From positions 13,206,998 through 13,270,997 of the forward strand of contig NC_088791.1 in the NCBI RefSeq assembly GCF_011386835.1: a stretch of DNA of 64,000 nt, written 5' to 3'. This stretch comes from Chrysemys picta bellii (taxonomy: Eukaryota > Chordata > Testudines > Emydidae). The notes beneath the pieces were generated by a model. That model did not search any database. It was not told where the DNA came from and saw only the letters and a list, made by a program, of their open reading frames with translations. Positions 1 through 12,054 of this stretch are shown piece after piece. Numbering within the stretch: position 1 is the first letter of the stretch; every line of letters starts with the position of its first letter. A program made the translations under genes and the position numbers.

Positions 1-235
1 CTGGAGTAACCCAGGAGGGAGATTGTGATTTAGTTTCCCCACTGCTCCGGGGGGGAGCAACCTGCATTGTGTATAGATCCTGCACACTGACAGATCTATG
101 TGGTATGGAGGTGGAGCTCTGTGGAGCCTGCTTCCCCTCCCCCACACCTGTGGTGTTGGTAGCTGGCACAAAGGAGTAAGGGGGCTCTGTATGCCCCATC
201 GTGCTGTCACACAATCCAGGCCATGATTTGGCCCT

Positions 236-483
236 TATTTATTTGTTACAGTAGCACCCAAAGACCCCAACCAAGATTTGAACCCTCTTGTGCTGGGTGC
301 TGTGCACACAGAGAGACAGTTCCTGCCCCAAACAGGCTACAGTCTAAGTCAAGACAGACAAATGATAGGCATGGAGAAGTGAAATGATTTATGCAAGGTC
401 ACATAGCAGATCTGTGGCTGAGCCAGGAACAGTACCCAAGTCTCCCAAGTCCAGTCCAGTTCCCTGTTCACTGGACCAAATTG
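236..483 (-). repeat. MIR-like SINE with L2-type tail
   Basis: Read on the minus strand, the element has a SINE body (the motif for the 'tgtgtgacc...cttgc' core, seen here reversed as GCAAGGTCACATAGCAG). It is followed by an L2-like tail, reversed here as CAGTAGCACCCAAAGACCCC and TGCCCCAAACAGGCTACAG. The same two modules recur several times in this window, sometimes only as the tail. Class is assigned from memory of amniote MIR/L2 consensus features. Confidence 0.6.
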
Positions 484-664
484 TATTTAACGGAGACAGA
501 TAGAAAGCAATTAAGAGAGACACAAGGGGAAGAGAGAGAGAGCAAGGCCATTCCACACAGCAGGAACTGCAGAGAAGAAAATGCCTTGTACCAACTTGTG
601 AGGAATGGCAGAAAGGAGACTTGTGGTATATAACCAAAGGAGTGGAGAGAAGTCTGAGGTAAAA

Positions 665-730
665 GCATAAAATCATAGGGTTAGAAGGGACCGCAAGGGT
701 CATCTAGTCTGAAGCTAGTCCATGGAGAGC
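665..730 (-). mobile_element. CR1 LINE 3' end, short fragment
   Basis: Contains ATCATAGGGTTAGAAGGGACC followed by a copy of 'TCATCTAGTCTGA', the reverse complement of the typical sauropsid CR1 3' tail. Only about 65 bp remain, as expected for a 5'-truncated CR1 copy. Confidence 0.65.
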
Positions 731-1369
731 TCTTTGGTACAGCTTGGTTATCTGTGTAAAAAAAATGAAATGTAGAGTCAGAAATTAGTAGGGGTTGGTT
801 TTGGTTTTGGTGGAAGTTGCAGCTTTGTATATACAGTCCAACTTTCTCAGTCATGTATCTCTGCATCTCTATATATGGGAATATATAATTATTACACCTA
901 ATTGCCCTTCCAAGTCCTCCTCCTCTGGCCTTTGCCTTTTTCCATCCTGCCCTCTTATCATGTTGACAGTTAGTCCCCTCTTTCCTCCTTAAAACACCTC
1001 CTTTAAAACATGCTTCTTCCCTCCCGAATTGTCGCTTTTTCTTTCAATCAGTCCAGCTGATTGTGCAGTGAATTGTTGTGTGAACTGTTTTTTCTCATTT
1101 GGATACCAAGGCCCCGAACCAACACAGTGCTTAAGCTTGTTCTAAAGTGCTTTGTTGAACAGTGCTGGATTTAAGCATGCATTTAAAGTGAGAACTCTTC
1201 AAGAAAAAAATCACAAGAATATTTTATTGTGGGAAGTGTTGGGCAACCTAAATGTAGTGGTTACTATAGCTCCCCCTCTAAAAATGAGTTGAAAAGCTGA
1301 TCCTCTCGGGCGCTGAGCACCATAAACTGCTATTGTTTTGGAATTTAGGGTGCACAACAGACACTAGTC

Positions 1370-1681
1370 CAGGGGTAGGCAACCTATGGTACGCGTGCCG
1401 AAGGCAGCATGCGAGCTGATTTTCAGTGGCACTCACGCTGCCCGGTTCCTGGCCACTGGTCCAGGGGGCTCTGCATTTTGATTTAATTTTAAATTAAGCT
1501 TATTTAAACAATTTAAAAGCCTTATTTAATTTACATACAACAATAATTTAGTTACATATTATAGACTTATAGAAAGACACCTTCTAAAAATGTTAAAATG
1601 TATGACAGGCACGCGAAAACTTCAATCAGAGTGAATAAATGAAGACTCGGCCCACCACTTCTGAAAGGTTGCCAACCCCTG
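1370..1681 (-). mobile_element. hAT MITE (~311-bp family), copy 1
   Basis: This 312-bp non-autonomous DNA element starts CAGGGGTAGGCAACC and ends GGTTGCCAACCCCTG, which are terminal inverted repeats. It is flanked by an 8-bp target duplication with one mismatch (CACTAGTC at 1362-1369, CACTAGGC at 1682-1689), as expected for hAT. It is the same family as the copies at 4490 and 16888 but in the opposite orientation. No transposase frame is present. Confidence 0.88.
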
Positions 1682-1737
1682 CACTAGGCCTTAGTAACTC
1701 AGCCCCATTCTTCACAATATTGCAGAACATCCTGACT

Positions 1738-1840
1738 GTGGTCCCAAGGCTGCAAACACTTATGCATGTGCTTAATTTTGCACATGTCAGTAATCCCGTT
1801 GAAACCATATAATTAAGTGTTTGCAGGTAAGGGGCTTAGA
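1738..1840. repeat. Palindromic MITE fragment
   Basis: CTGCAAACACTTATGCATGTGC near the start is echoed in reverse by TTAAGTGTTTGCAGG near the end, giving a short imperfect foldback. It resembles small palindromic MITEs common in reptile genomes. The boundaries are approximate. Confidence 0.4.
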
Positions 1841-2074
1841 TTTTTTCCCTTTTCTGTGTTCAAAGTTTTGATTCTGCAAGTATGTTTCCTTGCTGTATTT
1901 GGGAAATATTTGCTTTAATCTAAACTATGTGAAGTGTGCTCAGATACCAAGATGGATTTGTAATAATTGGGTGTGAAGATGCTTCTCTTGAGGGCCTATT
2001 GAGTACAATGAGAATATCTGTACAATGTTAGGGTCTGACCCACAGTTCACATGTGTCATATCGTATCAGTCTCA

Positions 2075-2340
2075 GGGCTTGTCTATGGTGCATCACAGTG
2101 TGGACTATGGTATGAATTGCAGTGCACATCAAAGTGTTACAGTAACTGTCTCACCTGGACACTGCTGGTGCAAACTGAAAGATAACTGGTTCACATTCAT
2201 ATAGTATAGTTTGAAAGCATTAATGCAAACAAAGTACCTTTCAGTTCACACCAGCAACATCCAGTTAGATTGCAACACTTTGGTGTGCTCTGCAATTCAC
2301 ACCCCTGTAGTCCATACTGCAGCACAATGCAGACATAACC
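2075..2340. mobile_element. Foldback element with ~65-bp inverted arms
   Basis: The left arm (about 2075-2140, starting GGGCTTGTCTATGG) is imperfectly complementary to the right arm (about 2275-2340, ending GCAGACATAACC). Shared blocks include GGACTA, GAATTGCA and CAAAGTGTT. The inner part also folds back (CTGGTGCAAACTGAAAG against CTTTCAGTTCACACCAG). No clear target duplication was found beyond a possible TCA. Family unknown. Confidence 0.6.
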
Positions 2341-2648
2341 TCATTGTGTGGAGACCAGCTTAATCTTTTCATAACTCTACAAGAATATTAAAGCAGTAAT
2401 TAACATACTGCACATACATTTACAAACACAATGAACTTCCAAGTTGACTTTTCAGCCCATAACTGATTTGTGATGAGATATTGCAGGGCTCTCCCAACAG
2501 TGTCCTTACATGCTTTGGCATGTAGTATGGGGAAGAGTGATCATTCCTTTTGTCAATTTAACTCAGCTCCAGTGTAATTAGTAAAGAAGTGTTAAATCTC
2601 TGTTTAGAGAAGCAGTGTATTTATTGTTAAATGTATTCCCTTGAACAG

Positions 2649-2731
2649 ATCAAAGTGGAACCTGTTGTTCCAGCTCCATCACCAGTTATTCCCAGGCTGA
2701 CGCTGAGAGTGGGTGCTGGCCAAGACAAGAT
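2649..2731 (+). CDS. TAF3: TAF3 coding exon (first of four visible)
   Basis: TAF3 is a TFIID subunit that pairs with TAF10 through its histone fold and binds H3K4me3 through a C-terminal PHD finger. This 83-bp exon encodes 27 codons plus two bases. The peptide begins IKVEPVVPAPSPVIPRLTL and continues to GAGQDK, matching the vertebrate TAF3 linker. It is bounded by a good acceptor (TTGAACAG) and donor (GTAAGTAC). The split codon AT|A is completed by the next exon, 15 kb downstream, giving I as in human TAF3. I infer it is exon 4 of 7, by comparison with the human gene structure as I remember it. The large exon upstream and the start codon are outside the window. Confidence 0.93.
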
Positions 2732-3289
2732 GTAAGTACAAAGAAATCGAGTGGAAAGGGGTGCATGCTTATCAGAGATTCATTGCTTATCACTTCTAAT
2801 AAATCCTGTTTTCATAAAGGAAACTTTAAAAATGATTGGCTGATAAAGGTGTGCATCTGAGAAACCTTCTCCCGATATTACAAAGTATAAATCAAAATAC
2901 TTGCCATTAAAGAAATCTCACCCAATTTATTTCTTAACCTCGGAACGAAACACCTCAGCATTTCCAAGGAAAACCCTCTGAATTTCTCCATTATCTGTCC
3001 TGCTGCATTCCCTGCTAATGTTCTTCTAGGAACATAGTCTTAAATCACTGGTCAATTTAGGGTAATGACCAATCTTCAACAGTAGCCAATGAAAATCTTC
3101 ATAATCCATACCGTACTCCAGGGAGAAGTTTCAGAGCCCCAGGCAGTTAGCAGCTTTGTGCATTGAAACATGATGGTTGACATCCCTTTATACATTTTTA
3201 TCTTAGCTAGTATAAACTGTTGGTAGTGGTTATTCATGTAGGTGCCTAATCCTTTTTAAATCCTGGTTTTGTTCATTAGCTCACTAATT

Positions 3290-3440
3290 ATTATTACTTG
3301 TACAGTACTACAAAAGGACCCAATAGTCCTTTTGTGCTGGGTGTTGTACAAACATAAATAAATAAGACAATCCTTGCCCCAAAAAGCATATGATCTAAAT
3401 AAGGACAAGATGCAACAGGTGGGTGTAGAGCACAAGCGGG
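3290..3440 (-). repeat. L2-type SINE/LINE tail
   Basis: Contains TTGTGCTGGGTGTTGTACAAACATAA and CCTTGCCCCAAAAAGCATATGATCT, the reverse complement of the 'gtaagctctttggggcagg ... tgtttgtacagcgcctagcacaa' tail seen in other copies here. Confidence 0.55.
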
Positions 3441-4489
3441 GAAAGAGTGTGTGGAGGGGAGGAACAAGTGGCATCAAGTTCCATAGGTTGGTTTTGCTTT
3501 GTGTGAAAGTATTTCCTTTAATCAGTTTTCAAAATGTGTTGCCTTTTAGTTACACAGGTTTCTTATATTAAGATATGGTAAATATTAACGCCCAACAGAT
3601 CTTCTCCCTACCACTCATTATTTTATGTACCTCTGACATGTTGCTGCTTCTTTGTATCACAGCCAAACTAAATAGTCTAATCTTTTTTTCATCTCTCTTG
3701 ATGTATGAGATAAGTTGTATTATTATCAATTATTATTATTACTATTGTATGCCAGTCTTTCCATGCCTCTTGTCATTTGCTTTGTCCTTTACTTGACCTT
3801 TTCTGACACATCTGATTTGAGATGGGGTAGCTAGTGCTGAACACAGTATTCAATGTGTCATCTTACCTGCAATCCATTTACAAAATGGCCTTGTGATGGA
3901 GTGGTCTATCTCTGAGATGATTGCTGACTCAATGGGGTGGGGGAAAGGAACTAAAAAGCTTTGCCATAGTTTGAAAGAATCAATGCATCCTGGAAGCTTG
4001 GGTTAGTCAGAGGCCTTCGGTCTGGATGCCTTATTTAGGGGCCTACCCAACTTGAAAGATTTGCTCCAGCCCTGAAAGATTCATTCTAACTTGGGAGCTT
4101 ACCTGTTGCAATCTTGAAAGACTGAGTTAAGCCTGATAGTGTTTCCCCCTCAACCAGAAAAGCCTAGACAAAAGCCTGTTCTAACACTGGAAGGGGCGGG
4201 GGTTACGGTAGCTGGGAGCTATATTGTTATGAAGTTGCTGTGGGAATTTTTTTGAATTAAGTAATTTCAGTTCCTATGGGACCTAAAAAGTTATAAGTAG
4301 TATATTTTCCCCTTTACTTTTAATGCTCCCGAATCTTTTCTGCCTTTTTGCCCTTCATAATGTTAGAGTCTGACCCAAAGTTCACATGTGTCATATCATT
4401 TTATGACAGGCATTATTTTTTCAAAATTATTCTCTGTCCCGTTAAGTATGACTTCACTGAGGACAGTTGGACACAATGTCCCTTTAAAG

Positions 4490-4800
4490 CAGGGGTCGGC
4501 AACCTTTCAGAAGTGGTGTGCCGAGTCTTCATTTAATCACTCTAATTTAAGGTTTCGCGTGCCAGTAATACATTTTAACGTTTTTAGAAGGTCTCTTTCT
4601 ATAAGTCTATAATATATAATTGAACTATTGTTGTATGTAAAGTAAATAAGGTTTTAAAAATGCTTAAGAAGCTTCATTTAAAATTAAATTAAAATGCAGG
4701 GCCCCCCAGAGCAGTGGCCAGGACCCGGGCAGTGTGAGTGCCGCCGAAAATCAGCTCGCGTGTCGCCTTCGGCACGCGTGCCATAGGTTGCCTACCCCTG
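4490..4800 (+). mobile_element. hAT MITE (~311-bp family), copy 2
   Basis: This 311-bp element starts CAGGGGTCGGCAACC and ends TTGCCTACCCCTG. It has a perfect 8-bp target duplication, CTTTAAAG (4482-4489 and 4801-4808). It contains the AT-rich centre and the GGACCCGGGCAGTGTGAGTG block shared with copies 1 and 3. It is non-autonomous, and the duplication makes this the best-defined element in the window. Confidence 0.93.
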
Positions 4801-4849
4801 CTTTAAAGTCTACCAATGCACTTTCCTTATAGATACAAGGAGGATGATT

Positions 4850-5200
4850 TTAGACTCAGACTTTAAGGTCAGAAGGGACCATCATGATCATCTAGTCTGA
4901 CCTCCTGCACATTGCAGGCTACAGAACCTCACCCACCCACTCCTGTAATAGACCCCTACCCTTGGGCAGAATTACTGAAGTCCTTTAGGACTTCAAGTTA
5001 CAGAGAATTCACCATTTACACTAGTTTAAACTGCAAGTGACCCATTTCCTATGCTGCACAGAAAGGCAAAAAGCCCCCAGGGTCTCTGCCAATCTTATTG
5101 GGGGGGGGGAATTCCTTCCCAACCCTGTATGGGGTGCATATTGTTTGCTAACCTTGTGAGTAACTATCATTGCTCGTACATAGGTATTTAAAAACCTGGG
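4850..5200 (-). mobile_element. CR1 LINE 3' fragment
   Basis: Starts with GGTCAGAAGGGACCATCATGATCATCTAGTCTGACCTCCTGCA, the minus-strand 3' end of a turtle-type CR1. It continues through a decayed 3' UTR. It lies only ~50 bp from the adjacent hAT MITE. Confidence 0.7.
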
Positions 5201-5381
5201 CAATTTCCTCGTACATATACTAAGTTTAATCAGTCAAGGTTGCTATAGACTGTATGTCCCACCAATGTAAACCACATTAGTGTTTAAGTAAAAAAAAAAA
5301 AAAAATGTAGCACTCCATCTACATTCCACTCACTATTATCCTTATTCAGTGTCAACAATCTCCCTTCCACAGCACACGTGT

Positions 5382-5520
5382 AAACTCTTTGGGGCATGGG
5401 ATTGTCTTTTGTTATGTACTATATTCTTCCACATCTTTAACGGAGTGAGGCCCCAGTCCATAACTGGGGCTTCTAGGAGTTATTCCAATACAAATAATAT
5501 CGCTGCCCTCCGCCTGAAGA
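5382..5520 (+). repeat. L2-type SINE/LINE tail
   Basis: TAAACTCTTTGGGGCATGGG, then a TTGTTATGTACT region, then CCCCAGTCCATAACTGGGGC and AATACAAATAAT. This is the plus-strand form of the tail described at 236-483. Confidence 0.55.
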
Positions 5521-6179
5521 ACAATATCTAGTCTTAATTCAGACCGTGTTTTTAGTTCTCTGTTCAGTCACCTAGTAGCAGAGATTAGACCTGTGGATCT
5601 AAAGCCGTAAGTCTCTACAACGCTCTGCTCTGTCAGCTCAAAGGCTGCAGCAGGCACATCAACCTGTATGTACTCCAGCAACTAGAAGGGGACACGCTGA
5701 ACCACACTGTGCAAGGGACTTATTTCAGGTTGAGATGGGGAACTGGTGAGTGATAAGTAGACGAAGTCTTGAATTATTTTAAATGCTCACTATCTTCGTT
5801 TTTACGGTGTATATTGCTGAGAAATATAGGCAGTTTAGCACTGTAACAGTTAACAGCTGGTGTGTGTTGGAGGGCGTTTTATATAAAATACTGTGTTGAA
5901 TGGGTGTAATTTCAGAAAGAGAGAGGGCTATAAAGAAATAAGGCTTGTGAAATATGCCGCTGGACATTTTATTTGGCTTTATTTAGATTTTTTGTAAAAA
6001 TAATGATGGCTATTCAAGGTCTATGCACCTCAGTGTAGTTAATCATATAGTAAACACCATTAAATTGAATCTCAGCAGCATTGAAATACATTCCACAGGT
6101 ACTTGGCTAGTCAGCCAGCTATCCCTTTCAGCATCTCAGAAGAATACTCTCCACTTTCTCCAAAGACCCCAACCATCAA

Positions 6180-6490
6180 GTAGTGACTTTTGCAGCATGC
6201 CTGGAAAGTCTCTGAATGTGGGTTATTGTGGAACAAGGGGGAGCGTGTTCCATAGTCTTGGAGGCCCCACAGAGAATACCTGGCCAGCCACCCCCACTTT
6301 TATAACAAGGGGATGCCTCTTCAGCACCTTTGCTGACCGCATCTTTGACAGTATGTCACAGGGAGAGAGGCGGTCCCTCAGGTGAACAGTCCTAGACCAT
6401 AACCAACATCCTTAAAGTCTGTCCAGAGGCCAGTGGACAGCCAGTGCAAATGCTGGAACACTGGTATTGTTTGTTCCCAGCAAGAAGCAG
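6180..6490 (+). repeat. L2/CR1-clade LINE 3' UTR-like fragment
   Basis: The text (AGCGTGTTCCATAGTCTTGG ... GGGAGAGAGGCGGTCCCTCAGG ... CCAGTGGACAGCCAGTGCAAATGCTGG) resembles conserved 3' regions of L2-like LINEs in reptiles. A 120-codon open frame over it has no protein signature. Classification is from memory and tentative. Confidence 0.35.
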
Positions 6491-6601
6491 TAAGATGCCA
6501 TGTTCATTCAGAGACAGAAGGTGCAGAAGGTGTAGGCCCATGGAGAATGGTACACTAAGACCAGTCCCGTCTTAATCCCATCCTGGGGCTCACATACTGC
6601 A

Positions 6602-6798
6602 GGCATGTCTACCCGAACGTTTACTGCACAGCAAGCTGGGGTGTAAATCTACAGCACTCCAGCGAGCTGCTCACCAACGGTCCATGTGGACCCTGCCGAT
6701 GCACATGCACAACAGCAGTGGCCACACGGGTAGTTAGCTGGAGCTCACTAGATTTACACTCCAGTTTGCCACACGGTAAGTGTTCATGTAGACATGCC
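6602..6798. mobile_element. Palindromic MITE with TSD CTGCA
   Basis: The 197-bp element has ends GGCATGTCTAC and GTAGACATGCC, which are perfect inverted repeats. The inversion continues imperfectly inward (GTTTACTG against GTAAGTGTTC). The direct repeat CTGCA flanks it at 6597-6601 and 6799-6803. Family is not identified. Confidence 0.7.
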
Positions 6799-9374
6799 CT
6801 GCATGGAGACACCCCAATATTAGTCCCCACTGAGGGTGAGGGGGTGAGGCCACGCTATGTTGTAAAGACAGCTTCTGGTGTGGCTGCTGAGTCAACTGCT
6901 GGAATGGAAACTCTATGCACAGAAGAAGTGCAGCAAGACAGTAGCTGTGCATGCTTTCACTCATGTGCCTTAATCCTGATTTACCTGTATGGGTGAGAAG
7001 TTAGCTCATTCTCTCTACCTATTCAGTCCTTAGTCTCTGCTGAGATTGACAGTCAAGGTGCAAATCAGAGTTAATTGTGACAGTGAATTTTAATTATTTA
7101 TATTTCTGTGAATGCTAATGTTGGCTGGTCCTAGATATAAAAGTGATCTCTGCATTTCATGTTTGCCCTACATAAGCATATGTTGTCAATCCCAAGAATA
7201 CGGGTCTTCACAGTATCCTAAATAAGTATGGGGTATAATGTCAAGGTAGTAGAAATTAAAATGTAGCCATTACTGAAGGATAAATAGAACAGTAGGAAAG
7301 ACTGCTACACATTAGGTTTTTGCAAGTGTTTTAACTGCACAATAAAACAAGTGGAAAGTAGATTATAATCAAAACATTTCCATCTTAGTAGTAAACAATT
7401 ACAGCAATACTTGCATGGATGCCACATTAAAAGAAATTTAGTGGATTCCATTCTAATGCAATTAGAGCTAATTTTGTTCTTTAAATGAATAAAAGGTCAG
7501 CTAGTAAATCTAGTTTATCTTGAGTACAGACTTCAATAAATTGTTTTATTTAATTTGCTGTAAAAGATCTTATCCTTAATGGGCCTAGGTCTTATTAGTT
7601 TGCTTGGGTTTTAAAATATTTATGACCACCTTTTTAGTGATGATTTGAATGATAAGTTGGAAAGTTGTTGTTGTTGTTTTCCTGCAGTGTTATCAAGGCA
7701 CAAGATCGCTAATTGAGTCAGTGTAGGAAGGCATTTAAGATTCGTCATGTAGAGAAAGCTGGTGTGGACCCTTCCTGAATTTAAATCTCCTGTAATTAGC
7801 TGTTTTGTTGAATCATCATGTGGTGGCTTGTTTGTCCGTTGTCCAGTTATTTTTTCCCAAACAAAATCATATTTCACACCTATGGTGTCTAAGAATGCTA
7901 ATCTACTGATAATGCATTGGCATGGCATTTATTATGCAACTGACATGAACTTCAAATTAACTATGTGCTGTAATTCCTGATATTTGTGATAAATTCATTT
8001 TATATTTACAGCCAAATAAAAAACAAAAATACCAACATGTAGCTTCAGTGCGGGGCTTCAACAATGTACAAGTGATTTTTTTCAGGGCTTCTGTGGCTTA
8101 GAAGCAAGGCATATATTTTTGTGAAATCAAGTCTTTAATCTGTATCTTAAAATGTCAGGCTTCTTCCTCCAGGCTTACAGTATTGTATTTTAGCTCTACT
8201 TTCAGTAGGGGACCTTGTTGCTAGTAGTGAGTGGAAGATAGCTGTTTTAGCACTGATTTAACTTGTAATTTGATGTGCCCAGTCTAATTAAATTGCCATT
8301 TATCTTGAAATTTTTGAAGTGGGTAGATGTGACTTTTTTTAGAATATAAATGTGTATGTATATCATCTAAGGGTATTATTTATTGAACTAAAATCTTAAA
8401 AGAATTGATGAATGGAAAGAAGAAATTTTTGCTCCTGGTATTTCGTTGACTCACTGAAGCTTCATCCCAAATACTGAGAGAGAGACGTTCAGGGACCTAG
8501 CTAAAATGTGTTGGTGGACTCATTCCACTGCTTAGCATAGTGGATAAATGTCCATATCACCAAAACCACTACCATAATTGGCACTGATTGACACCCCTGG
8601 TAGGAAATCTCAATAGAGGCTAAGGACTGAATGGCAGTAGAGACTGAATTATCCACTCACCACTAGATGTAATCTCTCTACTGAGCAGTGGTGACCTAGA
8701 AGCACACTGGTGGAACAAAGAGAGAGAGCCTGTATTGCTATTTTTGAGTCTGTTACTGTTCAGGTTCCATGACTGTCAGTCCAACACCGTCCACGAGAAG
8801 CTCACATAACACACTCACGTTTATGTAAACTGGCACAAATGGCGTCTGCCTGAAAAGGCATAGGAAAGAGAGAGCATGGATGGAAAAACATTCTGGTGGG
8901 GAACTACAAGGATCAACAAGTGGAAACCAACCGTGGCTATCTGCAGCACATCTAGATTATCGCAGAAATTCATTTTTAAGCAAAGATAGAGGGTTTTTTT
9001 CCCTACCAATCTGTATACCTATTCACTTATCAATTATTTTAAATACATATGTAATAGCGTATTAATACCCCACTAGAATACCTCTGTGTTATATATTTAT
9101 GTAGCTTTTGTATTTTCATATGGCTTCATCTTTTGTCATGGAGCATACAGACGAGTACCAAAATTACTATAGGTCAAGATTTCCAAAAATGGGGTGCATA
9201 CAGTTAGGCTCCTAAGTGTTGGCCTGACTTACAAAACAGCTGAGCTCACAAGAACTCCCGGTGAAGTCAAAATCTCTAGGAAAAGTTGCACAAAAAGTAG
9301 CAGAATTGAGAGAAATCAGAGAACCAAAAGAGAAACATAGAAATAAGGCTACAGATTTTTTCCCCTCCTGCTTG

Positions 9375-9492
9375 CATTGGAAGTTCTTGAGAATAGGGAC
9401 TGTCTCAGTGTTGGTGTAATGCCTTGCTCATTGGGGCCCTTATCTCAGTTGAGACTTCTAGTTGCTACTGTAATATAAACATTTTTTTTAAA
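9375..9492 (+). repeat. L2-type SINE/LINE tail
   Basis: GGAAGTTCTTGAGAATAGGGACTGTCTC, then CTCATTGGGGCCCTTATCTC, then TTGCTACTGTAATATAAAC. This is a diverged plus-strand tail of the MIR/L2-type repeat. Confidence 0.5.
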
Positions 9493-10601
9493 TGTGAGGT
9501 GCTCAAACACTACAGCAATGGGAGTTGTAAAAGCACCTATATATAGAGAGAGAGAGAGAATAGGAGTTTGCCACAGACTTCAGTGAGACTACAATTTGCC
9601 CCATACAATTTTGTACAGTCCTTACAATTTTTACATGGTATCTTCTTTAATGGAAATGTGTAGGCTTTTTAAGGATGGTTGTTCTCCTTTTAATGATAAA
9701 TAAGTAAGCCATTGTGAAGGAACTTTTGAACTTTGTGTGCCATTTAGTGGCAAGTTATTCAGACGTTGATAATTTAGATTACTGGCTTCATAGTGTTTGC
9801 CCACAATAGCTGAATAATGGGGATCATTAAACTCCCTGTGTAGGTATATCCAAATTGTGTTTGCCTTTAACCTTGGCTCTCAATGTGGCTGGGGAGGGAA
9901 GGATTGGCTCTTTATTGACTTGTCAAGCCATAGGTTTGCATTACAGGCCAAGCAGCTCATGACCCGTTCCATTTATTTCACTGTTTTGTGGTGGGGAAAC
10001 AGGTAAAGGAATCCTGCTGGAAGCCCCTCCTTCTGCACGTTTTTATGAATGAGTCCAGTGTTTGTAGCAGTTAAGGCACCGTGACCAAATCCTCCAAAAG
10101 ATGTAATGCAAGCAGCATGGGGCTATTGTGGGACACAGCTGTGGGCGGTGTTGGTTACCCTGTGAGACGTTGCTTATTCAACAGAAAGCTCTGGAGGAGA
10201 ACTTACTGTGGAATTAAATAGGAGGGAAAAAGTGATACTTCAGGGAGAAAAATGTAGAAGGGTAAACCACTGTTTGGAAAATCAAACAATAGAGTCCTGG
10301 CAGTGAATGTCTATGTTTATTACAGTACTAATGGGTATCCCAATTATTTTACAATGTAGCACTTAGCAGTGAAAGGCTAAATGTTAACAGTGTGATACTA
10401 GAATTAACACTTTGTGTTGCTCCATCAACTTGTTCTACAAAACCAAAAAAAACATATACTGGTTAAATCAACTCCTGATATAATTAATGGACCACCTAAG
10501 AGAGCGGAGGGAGAGAAGTGAAAAATGATCTAATTTCCAGCCAAGTAATAAGTGTAATGTAGGATTTAGGAACTCCAGTGAACTTTATAGTTTTCCTAAG
10601 G

Positions 10602-10760
10602 GTATGTCTACACTATGGAGACTATACTGGCATAGCTATGTCACCGTAGCTGTGCAAGCATATCCCCATAGCCTACACTGACAAGGAGGTATTCCATCAG
10701 TTTAGGAACACCAATTCCCCAAATGACAGTAGCTACATCGACAAACATTTTTCACACCCC
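10602..10760. mobile_element. 'GTCTACACT' MITE fragment
   Basis: Begins GGGTATGTCTACACT and contains GGCATAGCTATGTCACCGTAGC and GGAGGTATTCCATCAG. The same text pattern reappears at 37798-38085 and, more diverged, at 12055-12450. The right terminal repeat is not preserved here. Confidence 0.5.
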
Positions 10761-11784
10761 TTCTAACTTTTAAGAGTAGGCCAAGCCTACCTCTTTATAT
10801 GTTTTCTTCCCTGGAATCGCTACATTTAAATTATAATAAAGAGCTGGAGGACTTCTCCAGTGAGCTAATGCCTTTTTAAATACAGAATGGGTGTGCTCTT
10901 TATTGAAGACATTGTCTAGGGTGTGGTTCATATACTCAAAGGAACATTTGGCAAAGGGATAATATATTTGGCCCCAGTCCTGCACGCAACCCCCCATCCG
11001 TGGACCCTGGCATCCATACAGAGTCCTGTTGATTTTGTTCTGGCTCCACAAGGGTCTACCTAATTGTAGGATTGGGTCTTTTGTGTGCAAGTATCTATGC
11101 TTCTGAAGGTAATCAGACCCCATTGCCAGAATGGGTGAAACACTGCTTTTTCCAGTGCGCTTTTAAAGCTGACCTAGAATTGTTTTCCCTTGAGCGTAAG
11201 AGTTAGTTCAAACCTCAAGCTTAGCCCTAGCCTCTCCTTTAATTACCGAAGCCACCCCACCAATTAATCACCATGGTTTTGGTAGTTGGAAGGTTCATGC
11301 AAAATTATTTTCATTTTGCACTTGGATCGTGCTCAATGATGACTCCAAATGTGACTCTATAAAAAGGTTTGAGTCATTAAAAAACAAACCACTTACTGCC
11401 TGTGAGATTTTTTTTTATTTTGCTGTTGGTTGCACAAGAGCATATTGTATACCTCAATTAAAAAGGGGAAAAAAACTTCAGGCAGATTTAGACACATATC
11501 GGCTGCAGCAGGGTTGCATGTGGAAATGGGTGTAGGCAATCTCCCTTTATGGCAAAACAGAAACTAATCAAATGGACCCAACCGAATTGAAGGTAAGTGC
11601 TTCTTCATTACACACACACAAAAAAGCTTTGCTTTGCCACAAAATTGGTGCGAAAGAAAAGAACTTTGATATCTCAGTTTTTCCCTTAAATATAACTCTT
11701 TTTTTGTTACCAAAGTCTCACTTGTTTCAAAATGAAATTAAAACAAAAATAAGTAGCTTGCCTAGAGCCAAAGATTTGAGGTAT

Positions 11785-11905
11785 TATTATTATTTAGTGC
11801 CTAGGAGCCCAGACATGGTCCAAGGCCATTGTGTTAGGCACTGTACAAACACAGAACAAAAAGGTGATCCCTGCCCCAAAAAGCTTGCAGTCTAAGTACA
11901 GTTGT
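11785..11905 (-). repeat. L2-type SINE/LINE tail
   Basis: TTATTATTTAGTGCCTAGGAGCC ... GCCATTGTGTTAGGCACTGTACAAACACAGAACAAAAAGG ... GCCCCAAAAAGCTTGCAGTCTAAGTA. This is the best-preserved minus-strand copy of this tail in the window. Confidence 0.65.
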
Positions 11906-12054
11906 TAGGCAAGTGGTTCATCTGGTAGCTCAGTGTATCATCGGGCGAAAGATCAGGGTTTCGGACAGACCACATCACTCAGTTTTTGCATAGGTAGGAG
12001 CCAGTGACAAGGTGGAAATAATAGTCATTATTCAAGAGGAGGCCTTTCTGCACC

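Larger units (their letters stand above)
1..2648 (+). other. TAF3: TAF3 intron (3' part) upstream of first visible exon
   Basis: No coding exon is recognisable here. The stretch ends in an acceptor (ACAG at 2645-2648) directly before a TAF3 exon, so it is the 3' part of the preceding intron. It carries a MIR-like SINE (236-483), a short CR1 tail (about 665-730), a hAT MITE (1370-1681), a small palindromic fragment (about 1738-1840) and a foldback element (2075-2340). The rest is AT-rich DNA in which I see no feature. Confidence 0.8.
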
